In this document: positions 24,069 through 35,132 of the stretch, one piece after another | Numbering within the stretch: position 1 is the stretch's first letter | How the letters are laid out: every line of letters starts with the position of its first letter | Source of the DNA: Microthyrium microscopicum | Lineage: Eukaryota; Ascomycota; Dothideomycetes; Microthyriales; Microthyriaceae | Reading direction: 5' to 3' | NCBI GenBank assembly: GCA_010405405.1 | Contig: MU004239.1 | Coordinates: 410,854 to 474,853, forward strand | DNA length: 64,000 nt | The notes under the pieces: model-generated | Told to the model about the DNA's origin: nothing | The model's input: the letters and a program-made list of their open reading frames with translations, nothing else | The model's database searches: none | Made by a program: the position numbers and the translations under genes

Positions 24069-25751
24069 CTATATATCCAATACAATCTCTCCAATACCAC
24101 GAGACACACAACTCAACATAGCATTCGACTTGTCCCAATCCTCCAAACCAGTTCCTCGATGCTCAACACGACCTTTGAGAACACTGACCCGACAAGTCCC
24201 ACAATTGCCAACCTCGCATGAACTAGGTACTTCGAATCCCGAGTCTCTCAGCACATCCAGCAGAGTCTGCGTACCTCTAACCTTGACCGTCTTTTGAGAC
24301 TTTTGTAAGCACGCAGCGAACGGATCTCCAGACGCATCGACTTCGAACGCTTCAAAGTGTAGATTTTCATCATTCATACCGTTTGCTTTTGCCTTTTGCT
24401 TCACATCGTCCATGAGGCGTTGGGAACCACAGCAGTATACGTGTGTTAGACTGTCTGTTTTCCGAAGGATCTTTTCCACGTCGCAGATCTGGTTGATGGA
24501 TTTATCGTGTATTGTGCAGTTGTCGCCGAGTTCGCTTAGGTAGCGTTTGAAGGACATGTCGGCGGTGTTGCGGATGAGATAGTGCAGATGGTAGAGCCAG
24601 CCTTTCTCTTCACATTGCTTGGCTGCGGCGATGAATGCCGTTATTCCAATACCGCCGGCAATGAAAACGTGACGGTCTGCTGCTGGGTGTAGTGGGAAGG
24701 AAGAAGTGATGGTGCTGATGGATAGGTTATCGCCCACCTGTAGCGCATCGTGGATGTAGGCGGAACCTCCCCTGCTTTTATCGCTCAGTGCTATGCCCAG
24801 TTCGAAGCGATTGTCGTTCCCAGAGACCACCGAATAGGCGCGAACCAAATCCCCTCCCAACTTCACACGAACATGCGAGCCAGGCAGTGCAGGTTCCGGC
24901 TCCTTCAACGGCTTCTTCGCTTCAAACACCACACAGAGAATCCGCGCATTTTCATACGTCTTCTGAGCAACCACGTAATCCGCCCAAGCACCACTAAATT
25001 CTTCCTCTCCACCAACAAGCCGATCCGCAAAGTTTTCCATCTGCTTCCTCAACCGATTCGCAAACAACTTCTTAATCGCCTCTCCCAACCCATCAAGCAC
25101 TACCAGCTCCTTCATCGCCTCCTCATTCTTCATGTCCTTGTATAAATAGTGCTGCACCCGTCTTATCGACCAGTCTGGATTAGGTCGCGCCACCAAAACC
25201 ATCTCATCACCAGCCTCAATATACCCTTCTCTCAATACGCGATAAAGCCATCCAGTGCGTCCACTCTCCTGGGCCCGTAGTGACATATCCTTACATTTGA
25301 ACCGATGATTCAGCATATAGCAAGGCTGTCTCGGCTCCGTAACAGCCACCAGCACCGTCCTACCAATTCTTACCACATCGCCGACGCAAACACTCGTCTC
25401 GTCCACAGCATCGCATACTAAATTCTCACCAAACCCACCCGGCCCGATGAGTGATTTGCTCTCTGGAATTTCGCGCTCCCAGTCTTCGTAGTGGGCGGAA
25501 CAGTATTGTAGAAGCGCTTTTTCGATTCCGCCGTGGTCTTTGAAGGATTGTTGGTCGCCTTGGAGGCCGAGAGGGCCGACTTTTATGGGTCCGGAGACGG
25601 GGGTTTTGAAAATGGCGGTGGGGTTTGGGAGGTTGAAGGCGGGTTTTATACGGCCGGTGCGGATTTCGCGAAGGGTGCCGTGGTGGATTGAGAGAGTGCT
25701 GGATTTTGATGTTTCTGAGCTTTGGTCGGAGGATTGGTCTGAGGTGGCCAT
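24069..25751 (-). CDS. MOSC domain fused to VanB-type ferredoxin reductase
   Basis: Single-exon, 560-aa fusion. Residues ~20-190 form a MOSC domain, the fold that handles molybdenum-cofactor sulfur or hydroxylated N-compounds; it has GLQGDQQSFKDHGG, GFGENLV and the conserved cysteine in EPRQPCYML. A short helical YiiM-type segment follows (about 195-245). Residues ~260-470 are an FAD/NAD(P)-binding oxidoreductase (RAYSVVSG for flavin, FIAGGIGITAFIA for pyridine nucleotide). The C-terminus is a plant-type 2Fe-2S ferredoxin with ligands C512, C517, C520 and C548. The whole is a self-contained electron chain, NAD(P)H to flavin to iron-sulfur to the MOSC site. By analogy with bacterial YiiM and mitochondrial mARC it could reduce N-hydroxylated compounds; that is inference. 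No targeting signal is evident. Confidence 0.93.
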   Translation of the reverse strand: MATSDQSSDQSSETSKSSTLSIHHGTLREIRTGRIKPAFNLPNPTAIFKTPVSGPIKVGPLGLQGDQQSFKDHGGIEKALLQYCSAHYEDWEREIPESKSLIGPGGFGENLVCDAVDETSVCVGDVVRIGRTVLVAVTEPRQPCYMLNHRFKCKDMSLRAQESGRTGWLYRVLREGYIEAGDEMVLVARPNPDWSIRRVQHYLYKDMKNEEAMKELVVLDGLGEAIKKLFANRLRKQMENFADRLVGGEEEFSGAWADYVVAQKTYENARILCVVFEAKKPLKEPEPALPGSHVRVKLGGDLVRAYSVVSGNDNRFELGIALSDKSRGGSAYIHDALQVGDNLSISTITSSFPLHPAADRHVFIAGGIGITAFIAAAKQCEEKGWLYHLHYLIRNTADMSFKRYLSELGDNCTIHDKSINQICDVEKILRKTDSLTHVYCCGSQRLMDDVKQKAKANGMNDENLHFEAFEVDASGDPFAACLQKSQKTVKVRGTQTLLDVLRDSGFEVPSSCEVGNCGTCRVSVLKGRVEHRGTGLEDWDKSNAMLSCVSRGIGEIVLDI

Positions 25752-26431
25752 GGTTGATCTATTCAGTTGTAGTTGGAGGAGATAGTGTTATTTTAGATCT
25801 TGGAGTTGTACATAGTAAATATAGGAATAATTCTGCGAGGCATATTAGGTAGCAACTTGAAGTCAGCTGTGTCAAGTACAAGTGAAATGGTGGGATATGT
25901 AGGGCGTGAGAGCTGGCATATCAAGTACTGCCTGGTATGTAATTCCTACTAGTAATGTACACTAGCGACATAGTATGTAAATCTTTTGGCATTTGGTGTG
26001 TACTCTGCCTTAACCTCCCTGTACATGTTGATGTACTGTTGATATCGGCCCTTTCCGAGGACGGATCAATACATCAGATAGATAGGTAGCTGCCCGTGGG
26101 ACTCGACTCACTTCTACCGATCCCTCATAGGCGAAGCTGTAGAATGCCTTCAGAGCATGACAGGAAGATCAAGATCAATGATTGCTTAAGTTTATCTTCA
26201 GACTAACAAATCGAAGAAGGATCAAAGATGGATCATTTGAAGGATAGGGGTTCTAGCTTGTCGGGATACGGGCCGAAGCTCAATGCTTACATACCCTTGA
26301 AAGTTGAGCCTCGGTTCCAGCTTCTATAACGGAAGAAGTATCGAGCATTTGATATCGACTCAACACCACATATACTTTTCCAACCACCATATTCCACCAT
26401 GTCATAAACCGCATCAACACAACCTCCCATC
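25752..26431. other. divergent promoter region between the MOSC fusion and PEX1
   Basis: 680 bases separating head-to-head genes; it must hold both promoters. The 100 bases before PEX1 are CA/CT-rich. I see no individual site I can defend. Confidence 0.5.
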
Positions 26432-29400
26432 ATGGCGCCCTCCTCCAAATCTCGATCCTCCACCCAAGCCGAACTCGTCCTCCTCCCCACTCTCAAATCC
26501 TGCCTCGTAAACCTACCCGCTTCCCTCGTCGCAATTCTCCAAAACGCAAACACCTTCGCCCAAGATGTCGTCGTCGAGCTCTCCTTCCGGCCTCCCCCAC
26601 CGCCCGGCACCACCGATCGTCCTGCCGCCCGCTCAGTGTTCGTCGGCTGGACGGGCATGCCCGCTAAGCGCAAGCTAGCTCCCGTCGTCTCTCGTGACGG
26701 CCTCGCCGGGTCTCGAGGCAATGCGTTGCGCGAAACCGACGTGGCAACTGTCGAAGTTGATCCTGTTTTCGCGCGCTTAGTCGGTCTGACTGATGGGGTG
26801 CGCTTGTCTGTTAGTCTGCATGTGGACCCTCCGCAGGCGCATACTATCAACATTGAGCCGTTGACGGCTGCGGACTGGGAGATGATTGAGCTGCATGCAC
26901 AGTTTCTGGAACTCAATTTTCTGTCGCAGGTGCGCGCGCTGCCAAATCCTGCCGTGGAGGGCGTGCAGGCACATCCGATCACTTTACACTTGAGTCCAAC
27001 GAGCACGGCTAGTGTGTTGGTTGTGAGCTTGCAACCGGCGCCTCCGGGCAAGTCGGCGTTTGTCAAAATTGCGCCTGATGCGGAGATTATAGTTGCACCA
27101 AAGGAGAGGCAGCGGGAACGCAGGGATGCTCGTGATGGGCGCAGCTCAGGGAGTAAGAAGAGTGTTGGTGGAAGGAGTGGTGCTAGTACCGTTCGCAAGA
27201 AGAGTGGTGGTCATCACTCAAGCAAAGGATCTTTGTTTCTCAGAGGAATAGACCGGGGACTAGACGCTGACTGGTTCGATGAAGAAGATATGGTGAACGA
27301 TGGGCTGAAAGTATGGGTTGATCGGGAGCTACTTCAGACGAAGCCTCTCAAAGGCGTTCAGTGGGTTGCAGTATCACTGGTAAAACCAAACGGTGTTATG
27401 GAGAAGGCCGATCCGCAGAAAGCGTCCGAAGAAACAGAAAAACCGGCTACCAAGATAGTAGCACGGTTAGGAGCCTGGGATGATGCTCCAGATATCCAGC
27501 ATAGTGCTATGAGCTCTATGCTTTGCCAGTCTTTGTGCGCGGAAAAGATGGTAGGAGGCTTGATAAAGATTGAGCCGGCACCAACAGCTTTAGATCCTGC
27601 ATCTGTAAAGTCCAAAGATAGCAGTATGAAGGTTGCCCTCAAAGTGATACCATTCATTGCGTCCGGCATAACATCTGCCAATACCGGGCTCAAATTTGGA
27701 GGCGAATCCAAACAAGAAAAGGACGAGTCCGCTCGAAATCTCAAAAATATATTCGGGAAAGCTGAAGGAAATGGCTTACTGGATGGACCACTCAGTGAAG
27801 GCATGCTTCTACCAGAAATCAAGGACAAGAACTGGCACGGTGGAATCCTGCGCTTTCATCCTCCCATACCACAGTCTGAAAGCAACGACGGACCAGTTGC
27901 ATGGCTTTTGGCACAAGACAAATCTTTCCCAATTGACTTTCAACCTGAAATCGCTCGACCGAACCAAGCGTTAAGAGGATGGTCTCCAGGCGACCCATTG
28001 CCCGAAAAGGAGCCTATACTAGTCGGAGTCGATAAAACACTTGATCAACTCTTGTCCGACCTAGCTCACTCCTCGTCAACGCTTCTTACGGGTGGTTTGG
28101 GATCCGGCAAAACAAACGTCGCGCAGCTGATTGCGCATAGACTTCAGAAAGAATATCTCTTCCACTGCATATACTTCCCTTGCCGGACCAAGATGATGGG
28201 CGAATACAAAGTTTCCAACATCAAGGAAACTTTAGAAAGATTGTTCGCGGCAGCAGCATGGGGAGCACGCTCAGGCGGACGCTCTATCATCATACTCGAT
28301 GATCTTGACAGTGTTTGTCTTGCAGAAACAGAGCTAGGCGAAGGAGGAGACAATGTGCGAAGTCGCCATGTCAGTGAAGCGCTCTGTGCGATAACACGAC
28401 AATTCTGCACTTTGGACAGTGGAGTCGTGCTCCTCGCAACGGCGCAAAGCAAAGAATCGCTAAACAATATCATAATCGGCGGCCATGTTGTTCGAGAAAT
28501 CACAAATCTCAGTGCGCCAAACAAGGACATGAGGCGCAAGGTTCTAGAATCGCTCGTCAAGGACTCACCAGATCCAATGGAACGGGAAGCAAAGACGACC
28601 TTTTATCGTACCTCATCGCAAAGCTCCAACCTTCATGACGGAGCATCAACTCCATCAGAGAACTCAAATAGCCGCCCCAGCACATCCGAAGGCCCGTCGG
28701 GTTTCACTATTGATCCTTCCACAGACTTCCTTGACCTCGCAGGTCAGACGGACGGTTATATGCCTGGAGATCTTGTACTTCTTACTTCCCGCGCTCGCTC
28801 CGAGTGCTTGATCCGCACTATTGCTGCATCTCCAACCAGCACATCCACACACCTCACCCTTACACCGGATGACTTCTCATCCGCCCTCAAAGGCTTCACG
28901 CCCGCCTCACTCCGGAACGTCACCCTCCAAACCTCAACCGTCAAGTGGTCCGCCATCGGCGGTCTACACGCAACGCGCCAGATCCTTCTCGAGACTCTCC
29001 AATATCCAACAACCTATGCACCAATCTTCAGCCAATGTCCCCTCCGTCTCCGCTCCGGCATTCTCCTCTACGGCTTCCCAGGATGCGGCAAAACACTCCT
29101 AGCCTCCGCCATCTCCTCCGAATGCGGCCTCAATTTTATCAGCGTAAAAGGCCCTGAGATCCTCAACAAATACATCGGCGCCTCCGAAAAGAGCGTCCGG
29201 GATCTCTTTGAGCGCGCACAAGCTGCGCGGCCTTGCGTTCTCTTCTTTGACGAATTTGACGCCATTGCCCCGAAACGTGGGCACGATAGCACAGGCGTGA
29301 CTGATCGCGTCGTCAACCAATTGCTCACGCAAATGGATGGTGCGGAGGGCCTCGAGGGCGTATATGTGCTTGCCGCAACCTCCCGTCCCGATCTCATCGA

Positions 29401-30127
29401 TCCGGCGCTGCTACGACCAGGCCGTCTGGATAAAAGCATCATCTGCGGCATGCCTGATGCCGGCGAACGCCAAGACATCCTCAAAGCCGTCGCAAGAGGT
29501 CTACGTGTCGACGAAGAAGTCCACGCTCGCTGGGCAGAAGTCGCAGACCGTACTTCCGGTCTCAGCGGCGCAGACCTACAAGCACTCGTATACAACGCCC
29601 AGCTCGAAGCCGTCCACGACGTCCTAGGCGACACAGACCCATCAGCCGGCAAAAACAGCACCAACGGCTCAACCAAGCGCGCACCAGATTTCGACATCGT
29701 ACGTCTAGGTGATCCAGCAGATCTAGACACGCATTCGCCAAAAATGCTCGCCGAGCGCGCCCTCACAGCAGCCAAACTACGCGACATGGCAGCTTTAAAA
29801 CGCAAACAGCGAGCCGCGTCAGAACAGCGGTCGAAGACGCAGCATCAGCGCACGGGCAGTGGAGCTGTGGACAGCGCGGATGAGATGTTTGATGCGGCGA
29901 GTCCAGCACGCGGCAAGGGGAAAGAGAAGGAGGAAAGTGAGGATACGGAGCCGGTGATTATGTGGACGCATTTGCAGAAGAGTCTTGGTAGTACGAGAGC
30001 GTCGATTAGTGCACAGGAGAGACGGCGGCTGGAGCGGATTTATCGTGAGTTTGTGGATGGGAGGAGTGGGGATTTGCCGAGTGGGCAGGGTGGGAATGAG
30101 ATTGGGGGGAGGACTAGTTTGATGTAG
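26432..30127 (+). CDS. PEX1: peroxisomal AAA ATPase Pex1
   Basis: Pex1 and Pex6 form the hetero-hexameric AAA motor that pulls ubiquitinated Pex5 receptor out of the peroxisomal membrane so matrix import can continue. Single exon, 1231 aa, a normal size for fungal Pex1. The N-terminal 180 residues match the Pex1 double-psi-barrel domain. A basic Ser-rich linker lies near residues 225-270. D1 has a Walker A GGLGSGKT near residue 552 and a degenerate Walker B ILDDLD. D2 is the canonical ATPase: GFPGCGKT near residue 880, LFFDEFDAIAPKRG near 936, and SRPDLIDPALLRPGRLD as sensor and arginine-finger region. D1 divergent and D2 strict is the expected Pex1 pattern. The C-terminal tail (from about 1100) is hydrophilic and variable. 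Confidence 0.97.
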   Translation: MAPSSKSRSSTQAELVLLPTLKSCLVNLPASLVAILQNANTFAQDVVVELSFRPPPPPGTTDRPAARSVFVGWTGMPAKRKLAPVVSRDGLAGSRGNALRETDVATVEVDPVFARLVGLTDGVRLSVSLHVDPPQAHTINIEPLTAADWEMIELHAQFLELNFLSQVRALPNPAVEGVQAHPITLHLSPTSTASVLVVSLQPAPPGKSAFVKIAPDAEIIVAPKERQRERRDARDGRSSGSKKSVGGRSGASTVRKKSGGHHSSKGSLFLRGIDRGLDADWFDEEDMVNDGLKVWVDRELLQTKPLKGVQWVAVSLVKPNGVMEKADPQKASEETEKPATKIVARLGAWDDAPDIQHSAMSSMLCQSLCAEKMVGGLIKIEPAPTALDPASVKSKDSSMKVALKVIPFIASGITSANTGLKFGGESKQEKDESARNLKNIFGKAEGNGLLDGPLSEGMLLPEIKDKNWHGGILRFHPPIPQSESNDGPVAWLLAQDKSFPIDFQPEIARPNQALRGWSPGDPLPEKEPILVGVDKTLDQLLSDLAHSSSTLLTGGLGSGKTNVAQLIAHRLQKEYLFHCIYFPCRTKMMGEYKVSNIKETLERLFAAAAWGARSGGRSIIILDDLDSVCLAETELGEGGDNVRSRHVSEALCAITRQFCTLDSGVVLLATAQSKESLNNIIIGGHVVREITNLSAPNKDMRRKVLESLVKDSPDPMEREAKTTFYRTSSQSSNLHDGASTPSENSNSRPSTSEGPSGFTIDPSTDFLDLAGQTDGYMPGDLVLLTSRARSECLIRTIAASPTSTSTHLTLTPDDFSSALKGFTPASLRNVTLQTSTVKWSAIGGLHATRQILLETLQYPTTYAPIFSQCPLRLRSGILLYGFPGCGKTLLASAISSECGLNFISVKGPEILNKYIGASEKSVRDLFERAQAARPCVLFFDEFDAIAPKRGHDSTGVTDRVVNQLLTQMDGAEGLEGVYVLAATSRPDLIDPALLRPGRLDKSIICGMPDAGERQDILKAVARGLRVDEEVHARWAEVADRTSGLSGADLQALVYNAQLEAVHDVLGDTDPSAGKNSTNGSTKRAPDFDIVRLGDPADLDTHSPKMLAERALTAAKLRDMAALKRKQRAASEQRSKTQHQRTGSGAVDSADEMFDAASPARGKGKEKEESEDTEPVIMWTHLQKSLGSTRASISAQERRRLERIYREFVDGRSGDLPSGQGGNEIGGRTSLM

Positions 30128-30378
30128 GATGTAGCGTAATGCCATTTATGAAGTACTCTCTACGACTGATATTGGCTTTGTGGCCATTGACTTCTGAATG
30201 ACGGTTTCCGCTTTATGGTGTGTTTTGAAGTATATCTTTGACAAACGCAAAACATTACTTATAGACAGAAGCATATTGTAATAGCACAGCGATCTAGCCG
30301 CTACAAGAAAACGCCATTCACCAAAGTCAAGCAGACCTCAATCGTCCCATAGCGAGCAAACCCGCAAAGCCTCCCTCC

Positions 30379-30978
30379 TCATTTTCCGACCGCATTCTCA
30401 GCCGCTGCTTTTGCATCTTTAACCTTCTCCACAATCGTATCCTTCGCACCCTCCAGCCCACCCTTCGCCTTATCCGCCAACGCCATCTCCCGTCCGCCCC
30501 AATTCCAGTAATTCATATACCGATAACCTTGGAAAAGCTGCGACGAGCAGTTGATTACGTGGCAGCCGAACAGGAGGTAGTTCTTTGGTGTGATGGCCAT
30601 TGAGTAGCGTGCGAATACGGCGGAGTAGAGAGCGAGTGCGCCTGTCATGCGGCCGGATATGCTGTGGATTTGTATGTCAGAAATGGACCTGTGATCAAGG
30701 AGAGGCGGATTGGTGAATATACATTTCAGGATCTTTCTTCATGTCTGTGACGGCGGCAATTGGAATGCCAAAGTTGGAGGCTGGGCCCCAGAAGTCTGGT
30801 GGTTTTGTTAGTATTGTTGATATGGGGGTTTTTGGTGTATGGAGTCATAGCTCCTTTGCTTCGGAGGTTTGTCTCGGGGTCCGGGAAGTAAGAGGATAGA
30901 CGTACGGGTGGAGCAGAAGTAGTCGAGCCATGGGTTGGAACGTATACGGGCATTGAGAGCTTTGACTGCGGCGGCCAT
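30379..30978 (-). CDS. MPC1: mitochondrial pyruvate carrier subunit 1
   Basis: Subunit of the inner-membrane heterodimer that imports pyruvate into mitochondria. Three exons on the minus strand, 30978-30906, 30795-30723 and 30661-30379, give 142 aa; phases join to [18 protein letters not shown] and then [20 protein letters not shown]. These are MPC1 hallmarks, as is [11 protein letters not shown]. The usual NE.AQL.QGYR segment reads [11 protein letters not shown] here, an uncommon change in a conserved stretch. The protein then continues NYWNWGGRE and adds a 35-residue Ala/Lys/Glu-rich helix. The gene is convergent with PEX1 (about 250 bases apart) and lies tandem to MDM31. The start gives [20 protein letters not shown], typical of fungal MPC1. 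Confidence 0.93.
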
Positions 30979-31399
30979 TGTGGAAGGGGTTTGAGGGGAG
31001 ATTTTTTGGAGATGGAGGGTCAATGGATGTTGAAAGTTCAAGGTTCAGATGTTGGAGGGAACCAACGGAACGGGTGAAGTGATGCACACGCCAAGCCGGC
31101 GATTGTTGGTGGCTGCCCAGCTATTTCCGGATCGATATACTGAAGCTCCATGATTGAAGTATCAAAGTCCTTTGAGATAGAACCAATGGTGACATTTAGC
31201 CACAAGTTAGAGTATGGAATATGCAATTCCAGAATATGAGATATGTTTGTATCAATAATTGAGTGTTTCAAACGGCATTGGTCTACTAAAACCTCTAAAC
31301 GTCGTAAAATCAGATCCCATCCGCTTGTAACCATGATATGCTACCAAACGCCTTGCAGCAAGTATTCCAGACTATCAGTGCCCCTTTTATACAAGGTCA
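30979..31399. other. intergenic between MPC1 and MDM31
   Basis: Holds the MPC1 promoter and MDM31 3' region (both genes on the minus strand). No other structure seen. Confidence 0.5.
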
Positions 31400-33528
31400 T
31401 TATGCAAAGTTACCAGCCATGCCCACAAAAAGCGCTTGAGCTGCTAGTTGTAGTGTCCAGATCCCAACCTTTTTGATCCGACGTCGTCGAGCATGTACAT
31501 TCTCAAGAACATCGCGAACAAATGCTTCATAGACCTGATGACATGTTAGTAAAGCAACATCAAATGGAAGACCTGGTAGCTTACCTCTTTATTGAGATCG
31601 TCGAGTAGCCCCGAGTCAAACAACGTCCAACTTCCGTCAAATTCATCACGTTCCTTGATGACTCTCATATTGATTGGGATAAAAGTCCGCTGGGTGTTGA
31701 TATAGGCGACAATTGGCCGGATCAACGCATTATTGACATACGATATGTCCTTTGTGAAAAGAGGAACTGCAGCACGAACGCCATTGAGATGAACCTTGAT
31801 ATCCATTACAAGGTGTCGTCCGTCTTCCTGTGGTTGCGCTGGAATGAGCTGGTCCGGAACAGGCGAGCCACCTTCTGAAATGGATTGCATTGCCTGTAGC
31901 GCATTTGGTTCAGGCTCCGGCTTTTTGATAGGAGGAATGGAGTTCGTTGTAACTGTAGCCTCTACCCGATCGATCACATCCGATAGGACTTTTGCGACAC
32001 TTTCGTCGTCTTCATTTGGAAACATTACGTCAGCGATAATGTCTACATTTCCTTCTCGTATCCATGAGAATGGGCCTTCGACTCCCCGGTTGAGGTGGTC
32101 GATGTTCAGGCCGTCAATTCGAAGTCGACTTTGCTTTTTCCAATCTCTGTCTCCTTCCGATGTGATAGTTCCCAGTTTAGCATCGGTATAATTCTGCATT
32201 TGCCGGGGATGTAAAGTGAATAGAGAATTGTCAATCGAGCCTGAAATATTGTTTGCCGACATGAAATCGTAAAACAGCCATTGCTGCCTTAACCGCGGCA
32301 TATCGCAGGCAAATATGCTGATTTGAAATGGTCGAAAGTCATGTGGCTGGTATATGGTAACCAAGACGTCTTCCATTTTGAAAGAGTCAAGCTCAAAATC
32401 TCCAGTATTGTGCTCATGTTTGTAACTCTTGGGATCAATGTACTCGGTAGCATCTTGAACATGGGTCCGATCAATTACTCCTCGTATTCCTTTTACTTCG
32501 ACGTTTTGAAGCAGGCCTTTGCCATTGAACCATTTAGCAAATGAGAGGGTGACATTGACAGTATCAATTGTGACATCGAATTGAGTATAGTTGCCGTCGT
32601 CTTTGGTACTGATCACTTCTTCCGGTCGCTCGACATTGGCTGCAGCTGCAGCTTGTGCTTGAGATCCTTTTTGAACTTTTGCCTGCCCCTGGCCTGGACG
32701 CCTTGATACGAAAACGTTGCCAAATGAAAGCACACCATCATTCCACTTCGGTACGATAGCTGACTCGAAGACAACTTGAAGGCCAGATGATTTGGTGAGA
32801 TATGATCCAATCCATTTTCCGAGTGCTTCTTGGGCAATTACAGTGTTGATAAAGAACACTACCAGAGAGAAGAAGGTCGTGGTTCCGATAATGAGCCAGA
32901 CAAAATGACCTAGAAAAATCCATGAAGCAAATCCCAGGATCTCGTCCATACTGTATGGCCTGACACTACGTATCGAGAACCATTTGAACCGAACGCCAAG
33001 TCGTGACCAGAATCCACTGGCCGCGGCAAGCAATTCTTCTTTGGTAGGACGGTGTATATGTGAGAGGCGCTCTAGGATCGGGGCGGAAGCTGTAGTCTTG
33101 GTTGTGGTCTTGACATTCTCTGTCAATGGTTTTATTTGGGTAGATGCGATTGGCTTGCTGGGTCCAGGACCAGAACTTTTCCCTCCTTGGCTGACTGAAC
33201 TCTTATTCCTCATGCCTCGTCTTATGCCACCCGTGGACGCGAACCGCTGCCAGGAGATGAATGCATCTAGTATTTTCCTCTTTGGGTATACTACATTGTT
33301 TGCGAATAAGCCAAGCGTTGACGGCAACGGTAGTCTTGTAAAGCGCTGTAACCGCGGAGGGACATGGTATGTTCTCCTCGCAAGTAAGGCGATGGTCTGT
33401 TGTGGAATCGCTCCTCCTCTGGAAACTTTAGTCGTGCCATTGACTGCATCTTGCCACAGAGCGCCTCGTCGTAGCAACGGGCCTCCTAATCTTAAGCCTG
33501 CCACCTCCAGGCCTACATTTCTCAACAT
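31400..33528 (-). CDS. MDM31: mitochondrial distribution and morphology protein Mdm31
   Basis: Inner-membrane protein needed for mitochondrial shape, nucleoid organisation and lipid balance, working with Mdm32 and linked to ERMES. Two exons on the minus strand, 33528-31585 and 31534-31400, give 692 aa. The 50-nt intron (GTAAGC...TTTACTAAC...CAG) is in phase 0; splicing adds VYEAFVRDVLENVHARRRRIKKV and a final hydrophobic stretch ending AGNFA. The N-terminus is rich in Arg, Leu and Ser with few acids, as in a mitochondrial presequence. A transmembrane segment spans about 199-231 (WIFLGHFVWLIIGTTTFF). The middle contains the family's FDVTIDTVNVTLSFAKWFNG and GLLQNVEVKGIRGVIDR segments. Length fits the family. 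Confidence 0.95.
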
Positions 33529-33894
33529 TATCTGGCAACCGCGATCATGGCGACCGTGGTATCTCCGTGAGACTAAATGCGAATTTCGTAAGGATGAGTT
33601 GTAGAGTCGAATAAAGGTGAGGTTTGAGTGTCAAACAGAGGCTGTTGCTGTTGTACAGGGCGGCGGAAGGTGTTGAAGGTTGGTAGAAATCAAGGAACCA
33701 AGCTTTGATAAAGTTGAAGAATCACGATTGCATTTCATGGGTGTCGGTCGGATGACATGGGGGGTCTCGGCATGCCGAATCTGCAATTAGATCTTCGAAC
33801 CCGAGAATTGCAGGGGTCCAGTTACTCCACCAAGAAATTCTATATCCAAAAAAGTCAAGACCCCACGTTCACTGTTCATCCAAATCTGAAAACC
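33529..33894. other. divergent promoter between MDM31 and PNO1
   Basis: 366 bases separating two head-to-head housekeeping genes; a shared bidirectional promoter is likely from the arrangement. No TATA box recognised. Confidence 0.5.
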
Positions 33895-35132
33895 ATGCCC
33901 GCCCCAACAGCGCTTTTGCGCAAATCCGACGATATCCTCCAGGACGCCATTCAAGTCCCGTTACCAGGCAAGTAATCGTCTCTGCCTCAAAAGCGCATAG
34001 TTCTAACCATCCGATTCGCAGGCGATGATCAAGACACAATCCTCATTGAGCCCACAGCCGCAGCGGAGCCTCTACAAACCCCTATGACACAAATTCAAGA
34101 ATCAGATTCGTCACAAATGCAAATAGACAGCGAAGGAGCACCTCTCTTTCCACCATCCACCGACTCACCAAAGATCCTACGAGTCGAAACTCGCAAAGTG
34201 CCTATACCTCCTCATCGCTTCACACGTATGTGCTTGTACGCCTATCAAATGCATTACTCATAAAATTGTAGCTCTCAAATCCGTCTGGCCTAAGCTTTAT
34301 CCTCCGCTAGGTAAGCTGATCAAAGCCTCATAAAGACATAAAGAGGATATTGCTGATACTGGCTTAGTGAATCATCTCCATCTTCAAGTGCGCATGAATA
34401 CAAAGAACAAAGCCGTCGAATTACGAACATCAAAAACTACTGAAAACGGCGCTCTTCAAAAAGGCGAGGACTTTGTACGGGCCTTTGCTCTTGGCTTCGA
34501 CATTGACGATGCTATCGCTCTTCTCAGACTCGATGGTAAGGATTGCTCGTATAATCACAATCTTGCGGCGGCTGTGCTTGGTCAATTGGCATATTTTTAT
34601 GTTGGCATCTTATGAATTGTCAGCGCGGTGCAACGGGCCCAACACTACTTACACTTCGCCTCTTAGATATCATGCGGAGCAAACATCAGTCTTTGGCGAA
34701 TCAGGCTAACATATTACAGATCTCTATATACAGACATTCGAGGTCAAGGATGTCAAGACCTTACAAGGAGATCATCTTGGGCGTGCAATAGGTAAGCCTC
34801 CCCAAGCATAATCATCTCGAGTGCTTTGTTTTCGATACGAACGCCAGCAAGCACTGAACGACAACGAAATCCTGCCAGAATCATTCATCCTAGAAACTTG
34901 CTGACAATTTCCAGGCCGCATTGCTGGCAAAGACGGAAAGACAAAGTTCGCCATCGAATCAGCTAGCAAGACACGCATAGTACTCGCAGACAGCAAGATT
35001 CACATCCTGGGCGGATTCCAAAACATTTCAATAGCGAGAGAAAGTGTTGTCAGCTTGATTCTAGGTCGTCCACCAGGCAAAGTGTACCACGATCTTCGCA
35101 CCGTGTCGGCGCGAATGAAGGAGCGGTTCTAG
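33895..35132 (+). CDS. PNO1: pre-rRNA processing KH protein Pno1/Dim2
   Basis: KH-domain partner of the Nob1 endonuclease and the Dim1 methylase in 40S subunit maturation, nucleolus to cytoplasm. Six exons give 257 aa: 33895-33967, 34022-34225, 34272-34310, 34368-34535, 34720-34791 and 34915-35132. All junctions are in the same phase and rebuild the conserved core VWPKLYPPLVNHLHLQVRMN, GDHLGRAIGRIAGKDGKTKF (the KH GRIAGKDG loop) and IHILGGFQNI, ending RTVSARMKERF. The first intron starts with GC, not GT (GCAAGT); it is the only join that keeps the frame, since using the downstream GT brings in an immediate stop. The N-terminal 80 residues are the usual variable acidic extension. Very confident. 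Confidence 0.96.

Noticed and set aside
18322-25751. Biosynthetic gene cluster or operon in the DPH6 to MOSC region
   Set aside because: The genes belong to unrelated pathways, are on both strands and include no backbone enzyme.
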